Made by a program: the position numbers and the translations under genes
Shown here: positions 1-11,454 of the stretch, in pieces
Numbering within the stretch: the stretch's first letter is position 1
Layout: every line of letters begins with the position of its first letter
The notes under the pieces: model-generated
Databases searched by the model: none
What the model saw: only the letters and a program-made list of their open reading frames with translations
What the model was told of the DNA's origin: nothing
DNA from: Anastatus disparis
Lineage: Eukaryota > Arthropoda > Insecta > Hymenoptera > Eupelmidae
Assembly (NCBI GenBank): GCA_017163975.1
Contig: JAFFSR010000021.1
Span: 1,540,501 to 1,604,500, forward strand
DNA length: 64,000 bases
Reading direction: 5' to 3'

Positions 1-1350
1 TCGTGCAATTTTTGTGCATTCGTTCGATGGCTAAAAATTGAAACTTCATGCAATCTACGGGCGTACTTCTGGCGCAATTATTATTACACAAGTCTTATGG
101 AATTCTTTAGCACTCCTCTGATAGTTGAGAAATTCGAGGTTCATGTCATTTGCGTGCGGACTTACCCAATTATTTCGTTGAGAAATTGCACGCATCTGCT
201 GCACTCATCTAGGAGGCTGACGATTACGCAAGACTTGCGCGATTCTGGCGCACTTGTCTCATATCTGGAAAATTCAAACTTCATACAATCTGCTTGCGCA
301 CTTCTAACGCAATTTCTTCGTTGAAAACTGACGTATGTCTGCTGCAATCGTCTGGCGGGCGGACGATTATGCAAGTCTTATGGAATTCTTGTGCGCACGT
401 CTAACGGCTGAGAAATTCGCAGTTCATGCTATTTGCGTGCGGACTTCTTACGCAATTATTTCGTTGAGAAATTGCACGCGTCTGCTGCACTCGTCTGGCT
501 GGCGGACGATTACGCAAGTCTTTTGCATATTTCGTGCACTCGTCTGACAGCTGGATAATTCAAACTTCATAAAATCTTCGTGCGTACTTGACGCTATTTT
601 TTCGTACAAAAAAGGCGAATGCCTACTGCACCTGTCTGGCGGGCAGACGATTACGCAAGTCTTAAGGAATTCTTCTGCACTTGTCACAGCTAGAAAATTC
701 AAACTTCATGCAATCTGCATGCGCACTTCTGACGCAATTTCATTGCGGAAAACTTGCGCATGTCTGCTGCACTTCTCTGGCAGGCAGACGATTACGCAGG
801 TCTCGTGCAATTCTTGTGAACATGTCTCACAGCTGGAAAATTCAAACTTCATGCAATCTGCGTGCGCACTTCTTATGCAATTTCTTCGTTAAAAACTGGC
901 AAATGTCTGCTGCAATCGTCTGGCGGGCGGACGATCACGCAAGTATTATAGAATTCTTGCACACTTGTCTGACGACTGGAAAATTGAAATTTCACCAATT
1001 TGCTTGCGTACTTCTGACGCTATTTTTCGATACGAAAATGGCGCATGTCTGCTGCACTTATCCGGCGGCCTGACGATTATGCAAACCTCATGCATTTCTT
1101 GTGTACTCGTCTGACAGCTGAAAAATTCAAACTTTATGCGATTCACGTGCGCACTTACGACGCAATTATTTGGTCGATAACTTGCGCATGTCTGCTGCAC
1201 TTGTCTGGCGGGCAGACGATAACACAAGTCTTGCGCAATTCTTTTGCACTCGTGCTTGCAGCTTAGGAAGCTGGCAGATTCTGTTGCAATTTTGTCGCAA
1301 TTCTGCTGCACTTGCTCAGGCTTGGACGTGTCTAGTGCAATTTTTGCTGC
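1..1350. repeat. ~143-bp satellite-like tandem array
   Basis: The recurring core GACGATTACGCAAG (with variants) starts near 219, 362, 505, 646, 787, 930, 1072 and 1215, giving spacings of 141-143 bases. Monomers share blocks such as GCATGTCTGCTGCAC, GAAAATTCAAACTTCATGCA and CGCACTTCTGACGCAA. Copies differ at many positions, so the array is old or loosely homogenised. The array runs off the left edge; the monomer around 76 carries an internal deletion. It decays after about 1350. Short open frames in it are by-products of the repeat. Confidence 0.9.
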
Positions 1351-1482
1351 TATTTCTGCATGTCAGAAGTCATGTTATTGTTGGCCGTTTACGTTAGGTA
1401 TTTAAATTGTTGTTGTTATGACGCTTGATGTGTATATAAACATTGCTTTTCAAAATTTTATTTTATTCGTAATTTAAATTTT
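1351..1482. other. AT-rich spacer
   Basis: Sequence between the tandem array and the tail of LINE relic A. No motif seen. Confidence 0.5.
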
Positions 1483-4400
1483 TTAGATTAGATTAGATAT
1501 TGTTTTATTTTGTATTATAATTACAAAAAGAGTGTGTTAAATTAAAAATAAAGTCATATTACATAACATAATTGAAATAACCTTGTAAATATAAAATTAA
1601 AATAGTACAGTATGATATCACAGTCATAAAACATTATATAGATAATAATACTGTAATAATAGTAAGTCAATAAATTAAATAAAAGTAATATCACAGATAA
1701 TACAAATAAATACACGCAAAGAGTTTAAATAATATAATTAAAAATCAGTCTAAAATATCTACCAGTCAAAAGAATTACATAGAAACAAGCGTGTAAAGAG
1801 CGCAGTCGAAATATCAGCAGTATACAGTTAATATACAAGTCAAGCTGATGAAAATATAATCATTCACTTTATCTATGCACACACATTCTACAATCACGCT
1901 AATAAATACAGTCATGCCTTAAATCTATAAAAGGTACATCACATAATAAATTTACACATATGATATAGTCCGAAAATAATACTGTTTAATCAAGGTCGAG
2001 TAAATACCTCCTCAGAGCGGCTTTAAACCTGCTGATTGATGGAAGATTTTTAATATCAGCAGGTAGGGAGTTCCAAAAATGCGCACCTTGAACTTTAAAG
2101 GAATTTCTTCCAGTCTCAGTGCGCATGAAGGGCACTGCAAGATCTTTAATCTCACCCCTAGTGGTCGCTCTGGGTATATATCTAGTGAAGAGACCCACTA
2201 GATATTTAGAAGTATTCATACGTACGATTTTGTACATAAGTACAGCCATAAACTACTGTCTCCTCGAATCAGTACGTAGTCAACCCAAAGCTTGTCTATG
2301 GGAAGAGATGTAATCACCCATTCTCACGCCTAATACATATCTCACACACGAATTTTGCATTGTCTGTAGTCGTCTTCGTAACTCCTGCGAAGTATCGAGC
2401 AAAGCCACTGAGCATTAATCAAGATGTGGGAACAGCAGGGTGGCTGCGAGCTGCTTACGCAGAGCCTCAGTGGTGTATCGACGGAAAAACCGCAGGCTAT
2501 AAATCACTCTATTGAATTTTTAAGTCAACATATTAATGTGCGGTTCCCAAGACAGTTTAGAGTCGAGTACAACACCAAGGCTCGTAACGGTGTCAGAGAA
2601 AGGAATACCGATACCGCTCCCCAAGTCAATCGTCCTTGGCTCACCCAAATAAAAATTTTTAATAAAACGATTACTTCTAAAGACGATCGCCTTTGTTTTA
2701 CTAGCATTCAAAGTCAGAGAAACACCAGCAGCCCACCCTGACACCGCCCTGGCCACCCCCTGTAAAATACGAATCCCCTCATCCACATCATCATAAGGGA
2801 TCTGTGTGTAAATTTGAAGATCATCCGCATACAGCAGATGCCCGACGCAACCAGAGTCCAGTGCGTCACGTTCGTCATTTATGTAAAGGCAAAACAACAG
2901 AGGCCCCAGCACCGAACCCTGAGATACTCCTAGATTGGTTGTTAGCCAATTCGATTCCTCCTTTAAATACGTGGAAACCATTTGTTTCCTACCTGATAAA
3001 TAGGAGTTAATCCATTCGAGTGCAGCCCTGGAGAACCCCATCGATCTAAGCCTCGCAAGAAGTTTGGAGGGAGAGATCGTGTCGAATGCCTTACTAAAGT
3101 CAAAAAGTAGTAGTAACGTGACAAGTTTTCTGTCTAGACCTGACCTTATATCGTCTGTAAGCTTAAGTACAGCAGTCTGAGTAGAATGGTTTTTCCTGAA
3201 GCCCATCTGCATAGGATCGAGCAATTTTTTGGATGTAATGTACTCCTGCAGTTAGTCATGGGCGATCTTCTCAAGAACCCTTGAAAGAAAACATAAGATA
3301 GCTATAAGCCTCAAATCTTTTGGCTGCTTAGGTGCAGCACACTTTTTCAATGGTATAATACGAGCTTGCTTCCAGCGGCAAGGGAAGACCCCCTTTGCAA
3401 AAGAGGAGTTGAACAGAGTCACAAGATGTTCACCAATAAAAATGGTAAAGCATTAACTATCACGCTTTGCGGAATGCCATTCTCACCACAAGCCTTTGAG
3501 GAAAAATGTGAAATTGCAAGAACAACATCATTAAAATAAATTGGTTTAAAGGTAAATCCACTTTCATTGCATTGAAAAAGAATTCTCAATCGCTCTTCAC
3601 TATCCTCCTGCGGCGAGACTGATACCCCAACAAAGTGCGCATTGAGCTCATCTGGAGTGAATCCATTCAAATCCCCTTAAGGTCCAGATAGCAGTCCCAG
3701 GTCTCTCAACTCCTTTCAGACATTACCACCCGCAAGAGTATCAAACAGTCCATTGTGAATATAAGCAGTCTTATATGGTTATTAGCATTTATTAGCATGG
3801 TCCGTGCGTTCGTCTACCACCCTACGCAACTGTAGAAATCCAAGGAGATACTGCTCGTCCTTTGTCCGTTTGTATCTACGGTATGTAGCATCTCTCTTAC
3901 GCCGCATCTGTGACAATTCTTCATCTATCCATGGAAACTTATTTTTATTAGGCTTGAGCGCTTTCAACGGCGCCGAATTTTCGATTGCAGTAGTGAGATT
4001 GTCACAGAGGCAACCAAGTGCAGGCTCAGGGTCAACTGTGTCAGTCATAAGCGGCGACCAATCACAGCCGGCAAATTTTGCTCCCAATGCAGTTGGGCAA
4101 ATATTTTTATAGTTTCTATACATGATAGGTTTTGATCTAAAGTTATAGTGCTGCAAGGCAAACAGACGTCAATCAAATTATGCCGACTGTGAAAGCTCGC
4201 CGGTAGGTTCCGTGCATCAAGCACCACGTCGTTGTCATCAACAAAGATCAGGTCAATCCACGTGTGAGATGTCGGAGTATGGTGCGTAGCACCGTGCTGG
4301 ACGAACTGTAACGAAAGCTCAACCGACAGCTTACTAAGAAACCTGGCATCACTGCTCTCTTTAAGGAGATCGGCATTCAAGTCTCCCATTATAATTTTAT

Positions 4401-4830
4401 GAGAATAGTCTGAACGAAAATTTCTTAAATCATTCAACAAGTTTGAATTTCTAATAAACGAAACAGTAGGAGGACGATAAATAACAGAAACTAGCACGGG
4501 CTCGGAGTCACCAACTTGCACAGAACAGAAAATATATTCAGGCACCTCCGGCTTACCGCTACTATTACTAATTTGCGTCTCCGAAGTGGCCAAAACAGTG
4601 CATTTCAGATTATCTTTAATATACAAGGCAACTCATCCACCACGCAAGTTTCTGTCCTGTCTAAGCACTTTGTACTCCCCAACTCGAATGACGTCATCCG
4701 ATACAGACGGACCCAGCCAGGTCTCAGCAACTCCGAATATGTCGTAAGAATGATAACCATCTAAAAGTTCACGCACTTGCCCAATATGAGCCCTCAAAGA
4801 GGTCACATTCAGGAAGCACGCGCGCAGTTA
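1483..4830 (-). mobile_element. Non-LTR retrotransposon relic A (Jockey/CR1 group), 5'-truncated
   Basis: Read on the minus strand this is a LINE with an APE-type endonuclease, a reverse transcriptase and the C-terminal region typical of Jockey/CR1-like elements, followed by an AT-rich 3' UTR. A short (TAATC)n-like tract near 1483-1499 may be the 3' tail. No ORF1 (gag-like) sequence is visible upstream of 4830, so the copy is 5'-truncated, as is usual for target-primed insertions. Clade is assigned by motif only. Confidence 0.8.
1986..4826 (-). pseudogene. LINE A ORF2: APE endonuclease + reverse transcriptase, broken
   Basis: Domains in order on the minus strand. The endonuclease (about 4826-4045) shows GVAETWL, VIYRPP, IIMGDLNADLL and WIDLIFVDD. 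The expected SDH near its end reads SRH. Linker fragments follow at 4156-3782 and 3670-3419. The reverse transcriptase (about 3420-2520) shows LLFDFSKAFDTI, GVSQGSVLGPLLFCLYIND and the catalytic YADD. The C-terminal piece (2249-1986) contains GAHFWNSLPADIK, typical of this group. In-frame stops occur in GG*VALYIKD near 4635 and before LQEYITSKK near 3255, and there are several frameshifts. It would copy LINE RNA by target-primed reverse transcription; this copy is dead. Confidence 0.88.
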
Positions 4831-5100
4831 ACCTCTCCTCCCTATTCGACTCTCCGAAGAGGAAAATTTTGACGATAATGTTTGTAAAAATTTGCCGATG
4901 TACTAATATCTTATAATATGTATTGTAAGTTTTTCTTGTGTTTTATTTATTTATTATTGCGTGTTTATTGTGTGTAACCGTTGTAATTTTTAATTGTTTT
5001 AGAACTTGAATAGGACCTCTATTATGAGGTCGAAACGTCGTTTTTTAATAAAGATAAAGATTGAACAGTATGGCCTAAGCGTCATTTATTTGATCAAAAT
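4831..5100 (+). ncRNA. Possible degenerate hammerhead ribozyme / PLE 3' end relic
   Basis: At 5011-5036 a perfect six-base-pair helix (GACCTC with GAGGTC) is followed directly by GAAACGTC, the order of hammerhead stem II and the conserved GAAA. The upstream core that should read CTGATGA is TTGAATA (about 5006-5012), so catalysis is unlikely. An AATAAAG follows near 5050. PLE copies at the right end of this window carry a much better hammerhead motif, so a decayed PLE tail is a reasonable but weak reading. Confidence 0.35.
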
Positions 5101-6085
5101 ACAAGTTTTTTTGCAAGAATTGGCTCTGTACCGCATTCTCCGTGAAAATAGGAAGGGTTTGAATTTTTTTTTATCCTTTTAGGTTATATAGCATCATCAA
5201 ATCTTTATGAAAAAATTCTACATGATTTATAACCATTTAAGCTATAAGCACGATTTTATTGGGTTTTTTTTACCGACTAGATGCGGAGAAAAAAATAAAT
5301 AGTGAAAAAGTCATTTTTTCCGTGCTGTGGACAGGGGGATGGGGATCACGGTCTGCAAATATGACAAAAACTATTTTTTTTTATCCAAAACAAAGTTACA
5401 AGGTCAAACAAAAATTTCAGGGAAAGGGCAAAATTGACTATCTTAACGGGGGTACCCTCTACCTTTACAAGTGGTAAAATCTTCAATTTACTCTTTTATA
5501 AGAGAAAAACTATACTTTTTTACTTTTTATTTCCAATTTTTTTTTACTTTAGAGTGTACATTGGCTAAGTTATCGCCACATATAATATAGTAAATTTTTA
5601 CCAGCATTAATTATATAAATGATTTAAATAAATGACATGAAAAAAATAGTTTAATTCGTTTATATAAGGTCACATCGTATGGAAAAAATGCATAGATCAT
5701 GCATAAAAAGCTATACAGAATCTGTGTATTTATATGAGCCCATATAATTTATATACGATCTATCCATAGTCAATACACAATATGCATAAATGTGTCTAAT
5801 TATGTAAATATTATTCATAGTCAATATATTATCTTCATTTTTATTAATTTTTTTTATTCAAAAAACTAATTTTCTTACTAACGAAGGACAGAAATATGAT
5901 TCTTCCTCTTGAAAGATATCTTAATTTTCTATAATTTTGTAATAATATTAGACATTTCTAATGAATTAAATAAAAATAATATGTGAATGCATAACTGATT
6001 CAGGATTTTTTTATATTTTGAATTTGACTTACAAGGAGAGGTCCCCATTTCCGGGAAACGGATTTGGTTGAAACTGCAGGACATA
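5101..6085. other. AT-rich sequence, nothing recognised
   Basis: Homopolymer-rich sequence with one 72-codon open frame (5259-5477) that resembles no family I know and is overlapped by no other evidence. Confidence 0.5.
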
Positions 6086-6089
6086 ATTT

Positions 6090-6475
6090 TTTAATGAAAA
6101 AAAATTTCTTAACAAAAAACAAAACCGACTTCAAAAAAATGCACTAAACAGTCACAAATAATTTATGATCTTCAATAATTATACGCATACTACGCATCTA
6201 ACTCAACACATGTGTAGCAAACATATTATAGATTACCTAATTATTTGTAAACAGAACAAACAAATAATATTTTTTTGTGAATTGAAAAAATTTAATTTGT
6301 TTGTGCTGTTTACAAATAATTAGATAATACATAATATGTTTGCTACACACATGTTGAGTTAGATGCGTAGTATGCGTATAAGTATTGAAGATCATAAATT
6401 ATTTGTAACTGTTTAGTGCATTTTTTTAAAATCGGTTTTGTTTTTTGTGGAAAAATTTTTTTTGTTAATCCCTTT
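6090..6475. repeat. Long palindrome (foldback/MITE-like), ~180-bp arms
   Basis: Left arm (about 6093-6270) and right arm (about 6292-6470) are inverted copies around a short centre. Both contain CAAATAATTTATGATCTTC or its complement, a GCATACTACGCATCTAACTC block and the outer AAAACCGA(C/T)TT. A single arm recurs at 13435-13620. Arms differ by scattered substitutions. Confidence 0.85.
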
Positions 6476-6662
6476 ACTAAAAGCGCAAAGATAGGTAGAC
6501 CCACTAGTTACGCCTAACTTTCATTATTAATTCATAACGCATGCATTAGTACGCTATACCAAACAATGTATAGGAGGAAAGAGAGAAGGCTCAACGGCAC
6601 AGTGTCGTTGTGTGTCCATGTATACATATTCAAGCTTAGGTAAAAGAGGGAGAGAGAGAGTC

Positions 6663-6707
<45 letters not shown>

Positions 6708-6720
6708 AGAGTGAGAGAGA
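6476..6720. repeat. Dispersed repeat module ending in a (GA)n microsatellite
   Basis: This block contains CATGCATTAGTAC, ATACATTG-like sequence, AACGGCACAGTGTCGTTG and AAGCTTAGGTAA, then (GA)n at about 6645-6720. The same order appears inverted at about 13190-13370, where it is joined to a (CT)n tract, so both loci carry one composite repeat in opposite orientations. Confidence 0.75.
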
Positions 6721-6733
6721 TTGATTGATTGAT

Positions 6734-6775
6734 ACATTTATTTCAGGTCATGGGGTTTAACCCCGTATGACCCTT
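6734..6775 (-). other. LINE B 3' UTR hairpin and tail signal
   Basis: Read on the minus strand: GTCAT, then GGGGTTAAACCCC, then ATGAC, followed by AATAAA and (TCAA)n. The GTCAT/ATGAC and GGGGTT/AACCCC pairs make a stem of about 11 base pairs with a two-base bulge. In CR1/L2-like LINEs a conserved 3' stem-loop is recognised by the element's own RT; that role is inferred here. Confidence 0.6.
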
Positions 6776-7050
6776 AAGATTTACATAGGATATGCAAAAT
6801 TTTTATGTAGAGAAAAACAGTTTGATTTGAGATTTAAAAATAATATAATAATAATATTAGGAATTAATCTCCTCGTAGACACATTTCGTAAATTTAAGTA
6901 TATAAAACAAAAATATGCATTAAAGTGAGTCAGTATAAACATAGCACTAATTGAATTTTACTCCACACCAGTACAAAAAAGAAACCTAGAGAGGTCCATT
7001 GTTATATTTTATGGTAGAATTTCCTAAGTTAGGTAAACTCAACGAGTGCT

Positions 7051-9330
7051 TTATGCATTCTGCCATTCAGTGTGCTCATCTAAAAGAAATTTGTTAAATA
7101 AACGGTGTTTCAATGCCTGCGTCGACCTCACCTCAAAACCATGTAGTACATCAACATTATTGTTGATAAAAGAAGAAGCTGATGAAACAAAAGAGTTTTG
7201 CATCGCCACTGTGCGAACAGTAGGACAGATGAGAAGCCTTGTAGGCAATCTATTTGATGACCTAACCATTGTTTCTATATTTGCTCGGCAAAATTTCGAT
7301 GCTAGGTAAGATGGATTTTGGTATGATATAATAGAGTGAGCAAGTATTGTTTTGAAATAAAGACTCCTATTTTTAACTGAAATCTATCCCAATTCAAGGC
7401 GAAAAGGAGTAACTTTTTCTTGCCATCCAAAGTTGCTAATCACGAATCTAACGCAAGCATTAAGAGCACGATGAAGTTTAAGATTCAGTGTTTGTGGAAG
7501 ATCATCAAATACTACACAGCAATAATCCAGAATAGGAAATATTAATGCCTTAACCAACTCTTTTTTAACCTTTCTAGACATTGCATGTCTATGAAACTTA
7601 AGAGACTGGAGAGTTCCGAAGACTCGACCAACCACTGAATTTACCTATTTATTCCAGTTTAAAGTGCTAGTGATCCAGACTCCCAATTTCTTAACTACAT
7701 CAGTATAAGTAATTGAGACATTGTTTGCTGACTAGAACAGGAGGACAGATGGAGAGATCAATTCTCGAAATAAATTGCTCACTGCCCAGAAAAATAGCTT
7801 GCATCTTGCTAGGGTTAAGCGCAAGCTCGTTTTTATCAGCCCACTTTACAACTGCGGCTACTTCATAATTCATGAGGTTTATTCCTTCTTCCATTTTTGC
7901 AGGAAGAAACGAGTGATACAGTTGTAAGTCGTCTGCGAAAAGGATATGCTATGCTCTGTCCAAGACTGAAGGAAGATCATTTACATTAACAGAGAAAAGC
8001 AGGGGGCCCAGGACACTACCCTGAGGAACACCTGCTGTACAAGAGATCCACTCACCCACTCGATTTTCCAAGTCAGGGACAGCATAAAATCTGTTTCTTA
8101 GGTATGACGCAAATCAGCGTATAACTGTGTCAGAACAGTTGAAAGAACGAAGTTTAAGAGGAGGTCACGTATCTCTGTCCTTTTCTAATCAAAGAATTGA
8201 GTTTTTTACAGAAACTAATAACTTTAGCAAAAAATGAAGAGAAAGCCGCATCTCGTAATAAAAAAAGGAATATTTTCTTTGATGAGAAAGAATTAATTTG
8301 ATTGCTTTGTTTTCAAGAAAACCTTGAAAAACTTAAATCATAGAGGTTAGGGTGGACAATTTGGTTTTTCAAGGTTTTCTTGAGAACGAAGCAATCAAAT
8401 TAATTCTTTCTTTTTAAAGAAAATATTGCTTTTTTTATACAAGATGCGGCTTTCTCTTCATTTTTTGTTAAAGTTATTAGTTTTTGTAAAAAAATCATTT
8501 CTTTGATTAGAAAAGGACAGAGATACGTGACCTCCTCTTAAGAAGTAATCTAGCGTGTGGTACCGTGTCAAATGCCTTCGAAAAATCGAACAAGAGCAAC
8601 AATGTTACCATACGTTTGTCTATAGCTACCCGAGAATCTTCAAGAAGCTTCAAAAGAGCTGTTTGCGTATTATTTGCTCTACGAAAACCTGTTTGTAGGC
8701 AATCGAGCAGTGAATTTGCTTCAATATGAGAGTTTAGTTGTAATGTACAACCCTTTCTAGAACTTTTGAGATTTCACAGAATTTTGCTATTGGTCGAGTT
8801 TGCGAAGGAGAATCAAGTTCGTTAGACTTGGCCATTGGGAGCAGAAAGGCTCTCTTCCATGGGTCAGGAAATATTCCTGAAGAAAGTGATACATTCACTA
8901 TCGAAGTTAGGTATGGCGCTAGAGAATCCTGCGTAATTTTTAACATACCTGTCGACAGATCATCAGGTCCAACAGCTTTTGAGGAAGCCATATTTAGAAA
9001 TGACTCAGTGATAGAACTGTCAACCTGAGAGAAATCAAAAATTGGAAAATTACTGTTTAATGGTACAGCAAGCACCTTATTGATATCATTATCTGATAGA
9101 GCAGAGGATGATGATGAGATGAAGGTGTAATGAATCAATAGGGCTTTAGATGAAAAATATTGTAGTGGTGAAGGTAGGATCTTGTTTGAAAGTCCAATCT
9201 TGTGTAAGGTTGACTTATTGAGTTTGACGACGCTGCCAGACGATCAGAAATAAATTTATTTTTAGCTGTGTCAAGAGCATTTGAGACTTCTCCACGAAAT
9301 CTTCGATAATTAATAATGACTTGAGCAATA
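7051..9330 (-). pseudogene. LINE B reverse transcriptase and C-terminal region, broken
   Basis: Reading down the minus strand: an upstream piece (RFRGEVSNALDTAK, about 9310-9240), an N-terminal RT block (9138-8734) with ASSKAVGPDDLS and TRPIAKFCEISKVLERVVHYN-type sequence, then TGFRRANNTQTALLKL and LLLLFDFSKAFDTVPHARLL (about 8730-8545). After the MITE come GVPQGSVLGPLLFSVNVND and the catalytic FADDLQLYH (about 8050-7900), a thumb-like piece (7894-7700), and a C-terminal block (7635-7384) with FPILDYCCVVFDDL and LNACVRFV. In-frame stops appear at VIR*FASYL and DRA*HILFADD. The MITE lies between ARLLL and KLRSFN; leaving one TTAA rejoins these codons in frame. Confidence 0.85.
8154..8541. mobile_element. 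TTAA-flanked palindromic MITE #1 (inside LINE B RT)
   Basis: Ends are TTAAGAGGAGGTCACGTATC and its inverted copy; flanking TTAA at 8154-8157 and 8538-8541. Nearly the whole element is palindromic, with arms of about 180 bases meeting near 8345. It is closely related to the element at 12266-12654 and to the outer part of 33013-33852. Its arms include AAGAAAACCTTGAAAAAC and AAGCCGCATCT. Confidence 0.92.
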
Positions 9331-9340
9331 GAAGAATGCC

Positions 9341-9825
9341 ATAGTTAGCAGTAAAGAAAGAATAGTGAACAAGCCACGTTTACTTCCTGCACGTCCCATG
9401 AGAGGATACAGCGCTAGCTATCGAAGGATATTAGAGTGGGGAGTTACTAAAGCATGTAAACAAATAGTTTTTGGATAGCACAAACCTCTTAAGAGTAGAT
9501 GGCGCTGTTATAAAAGCATAGGATATTACTCACTAACTTTGGATACGTAAACTAAATGCTCTATTGGCATGAATTTTCTCTTAGTGTATATACCAAAAAA
9601 TTGTTTATAACTTTTTACGTACAGTGTTTTGGTAAATTCTGTAAGTTGTCCGCACTTAAGTTTAATATTACAAATTTTTCTACTGTAATAAAATAACTTG
9701 ATCTAACGTACCGTTTACTCGTGAACTTGACATTAAAATATTAATGAATTATTTTAGAAGGTAGCGAGCTCCGTCATGCTCCTAATGAAAAAATACTATA
9801 GGAATTCATCCTTTTTAATTATGTG
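9341..9825. other. No gene recognised
   Basis: Mixed-composition sequence between LINE relic B and the GGAGAC-rich module. No domain, terminal repeat or RNA seen. Confidence 0.5.
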
Positions 9826-10010
9826 TTTGAGACAGAGGAACGGAGATAAAAAAACGGAGACGTAGGAACAGAGAAGTAGAGATGAAGACACAGAGACGGA
9901 GATGGAGAGACAGAGAGACGGAGAAAAAAGATGGAGATGGAGAGGCAAATGTTCTGTATGCGTATGTGTATATGTGTATGTGTATTTGTGGATGTGTTTA
10001 TGTGTATGAG
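9826..10010. repeat. GGAGAC minisatellite followed by TG-rich microsatellite (module copy 1)
   Basis: Degenerate GGAGAC/GAGACGGA units (about 9830-9940) run into a TGTATGTG-rich tract. The same order of parts occurs at 13696, 17537 and 20756/26225. The conserved 3' tail of the other copies is not clear in this copy. Confidence 0.8.
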
Positions 10011-10189
10011 TGTAACATGTATATGTGAAAATGTACATGGGAATATATAAATTGCGACAAGTATACATATTCGCGCATTTCAAATCTCCCGCCTAACGGC
10101 CAAACTACTATAGAACAGTAGCTCTGAGCTCAGCCGCTAGGCGGCAACCTCGAACGCCGTTGCACGCAACGAGAAAAATGAGGCCAGAG

Positions 10190-10197
10190 TATATAAG
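10190..10197 (+). promoter_or_regulatory. TATA box of the LTR-like region
   Basis: TATATAAG sits in GC-richer sequence; initiation would be expected about 30 bases downstream (near 10222). Three copies of GAGCACGCT follow near 10262, 10375 and 10432 and could be regulatory repeats. Confidence 0.5.
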
Positions 10198-10516
10198 AGG
10201 CCGAGAAGCTAACCATTGAGAGCAGTGTAGACAACATTCTCCCCTCTCTCTTTACCTTAGTGAGCACGCTAGGCTAAGAGCGAGTGAGACAGGTAGTAGC
10301 TGGCTGCCTTGGCTTGGGGACTACCTACAGCTTAGGCAGAGCTTCTCTCTCTTGCACATGAGGGTAGACCGAGTGAGCACGCTGGTCTTCATTCTAGTGC
10401 ATGTGCTGGCAGTATTAGAGATACGTCAAGTGAGCACGCTGGCGTCAATCTATGCTACCTACAGCACACTCGCAACCTTTTGCCGTCGCCGCAATGCCGA
10501 ACTTGCGCCACTGAAT

Positions 10517-10673
10517 TTAACCTTTAGAGGACGGGTATTTGGGTTTACTGTTTTCTTTCACTTTTCTATAGAAATCGAGTTTTTGTGATGTCTCACATCT
10601 CAAAACTAATACATGTAAAGAGTCGATCATGGGCATGGCCCGTATAGGGGCCATCCCGTCTTCTAAAGGTTAA
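10517..10673. mobile_element. TTAA-flanked mini-palindrome, MITE #2
   Basis: Only 157 bases. Ends are TTAACCTTTAGAGGACGGG and the inverted TTAACCTTTAGAAGACGGG. The middle holds an inverted GGGCATGGCCC-like core. Ends differ in sequence from the GAGG class but share the TTAA flank. Confidence 0.7.
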
Positions 10674-11454
10674 GGGTGTCGTCTACTCAAAATCTCATAT
10701 TCTATTTTCACACATCGCAACTGACTTAATTAAGGGTCTAGTCCACCCACAGCTGTCGCGTCCGACACCACATGAACTATAGAATATATTAAGAGTGTCG
10801 GCCATCCATTGTCTCTACTTCACTTGAGGGCCCCACACGTCTATAGAGATTCGTAAATTAGATAATCAAGGGAGCCGGCTACCCATTATTACCATAGCAT
10901 TAATTATAGCGATACTAGGTGCCATTTGTCTATTAGTATTAGTATTATAATTTAGTAATTATTCATTTGTCTCTTTTTGTTTGCACATTGTTGCAGGTAA
11001 AAGCCGCCGGTACGAATTAGACCGCCCGGGGCAAAGAATCTCTTAGTTAAACTCAAACTATTAATTAGATTCATTTAAAGATTTATTAATTAATTTAATC
11101 ATTTATTAAATATCTGTCAAGTGACCAAGATAAATAAAGAACTAATTACTTTTGTAAATTACATTTCATTGAGGTTAGGTTAGTTGTTTGTATTATATAA
11201 AATAATAAGTTTAGTTTTGATTAATACATTATTATCGTTTCATTATTGTAATCGTCGTTGTACATGAGTTTAATGAGTACAATAAAGCCAAGGTACTCCC
11301 TAGCATAACCAAACGTGTTAAACCCGGTTACTTTCCTTCATTTTCCACCGTCCGATCCTTCCCACTTCTCCCGATCTTACTCTGGTAACTCACTGAAGCG
11401 TCCGGCAACAGGAGAAACACGTATTTCCTTCATCCGAAAGGGAAGAACGTTACA

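Larger units (their letters stand above)
6721..9340 (-). mobile_element. Non-LTR retrotransposon relic B (CR1/Jockey-like), split by a MITE
   Basis: Minus-strand LINE with RT, C-terminal region and an intact-looking 3' end: a hairpin, AATAAA, then (TCAA)n tail repeats at 6721-6734. It is 5'-truncated; the last recognisable sequence is the RT-upstream region near 9330. The RT is interrupted by a TTAA-flanked palindromic MITE at 8154-8541. Tandem-tetranucleotide tails are typical of CR1/L2-like LINEs rather than poly(A) LINEs. Confidence 0.82.
10011..11454 (+). mobile_element. Probable LTR (solo), left boundary uncertain
   Basis: The right end is GAACGTTACA at 11454, abutting a (TA)n tract. 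TGTAAC at 10011 would be its inverted partner. Inside are a TATA box (10190), repeated GAGCACGCT motifs and an AATAAA (about 11281), the order expected of U3-R-U5. The clear solo LTR at 50628-51766 has the same TGTAAC...GTTACA ends. I see no matching TSD, so an alternative start (for example near 10043) or a non-LTR promoter region remains possible. A small TTAA MITE sits inside at 10517-10673. Confidence 0.45.

Noticed and set aside
97..1397. Seven overlapping open frames of 60-130 codons with similar peptides
   Set aside because: Each follows the 143-bp monomer; both strands are equally open, and no protein family fits.
9796..10083. 95-codon minus-strand open frame rich in Thr/His/Tyr
   Set aside because: Read from TG microsatellite and GGAGAC units; the same artefact appears at 13629-13841 and 17502-17741.
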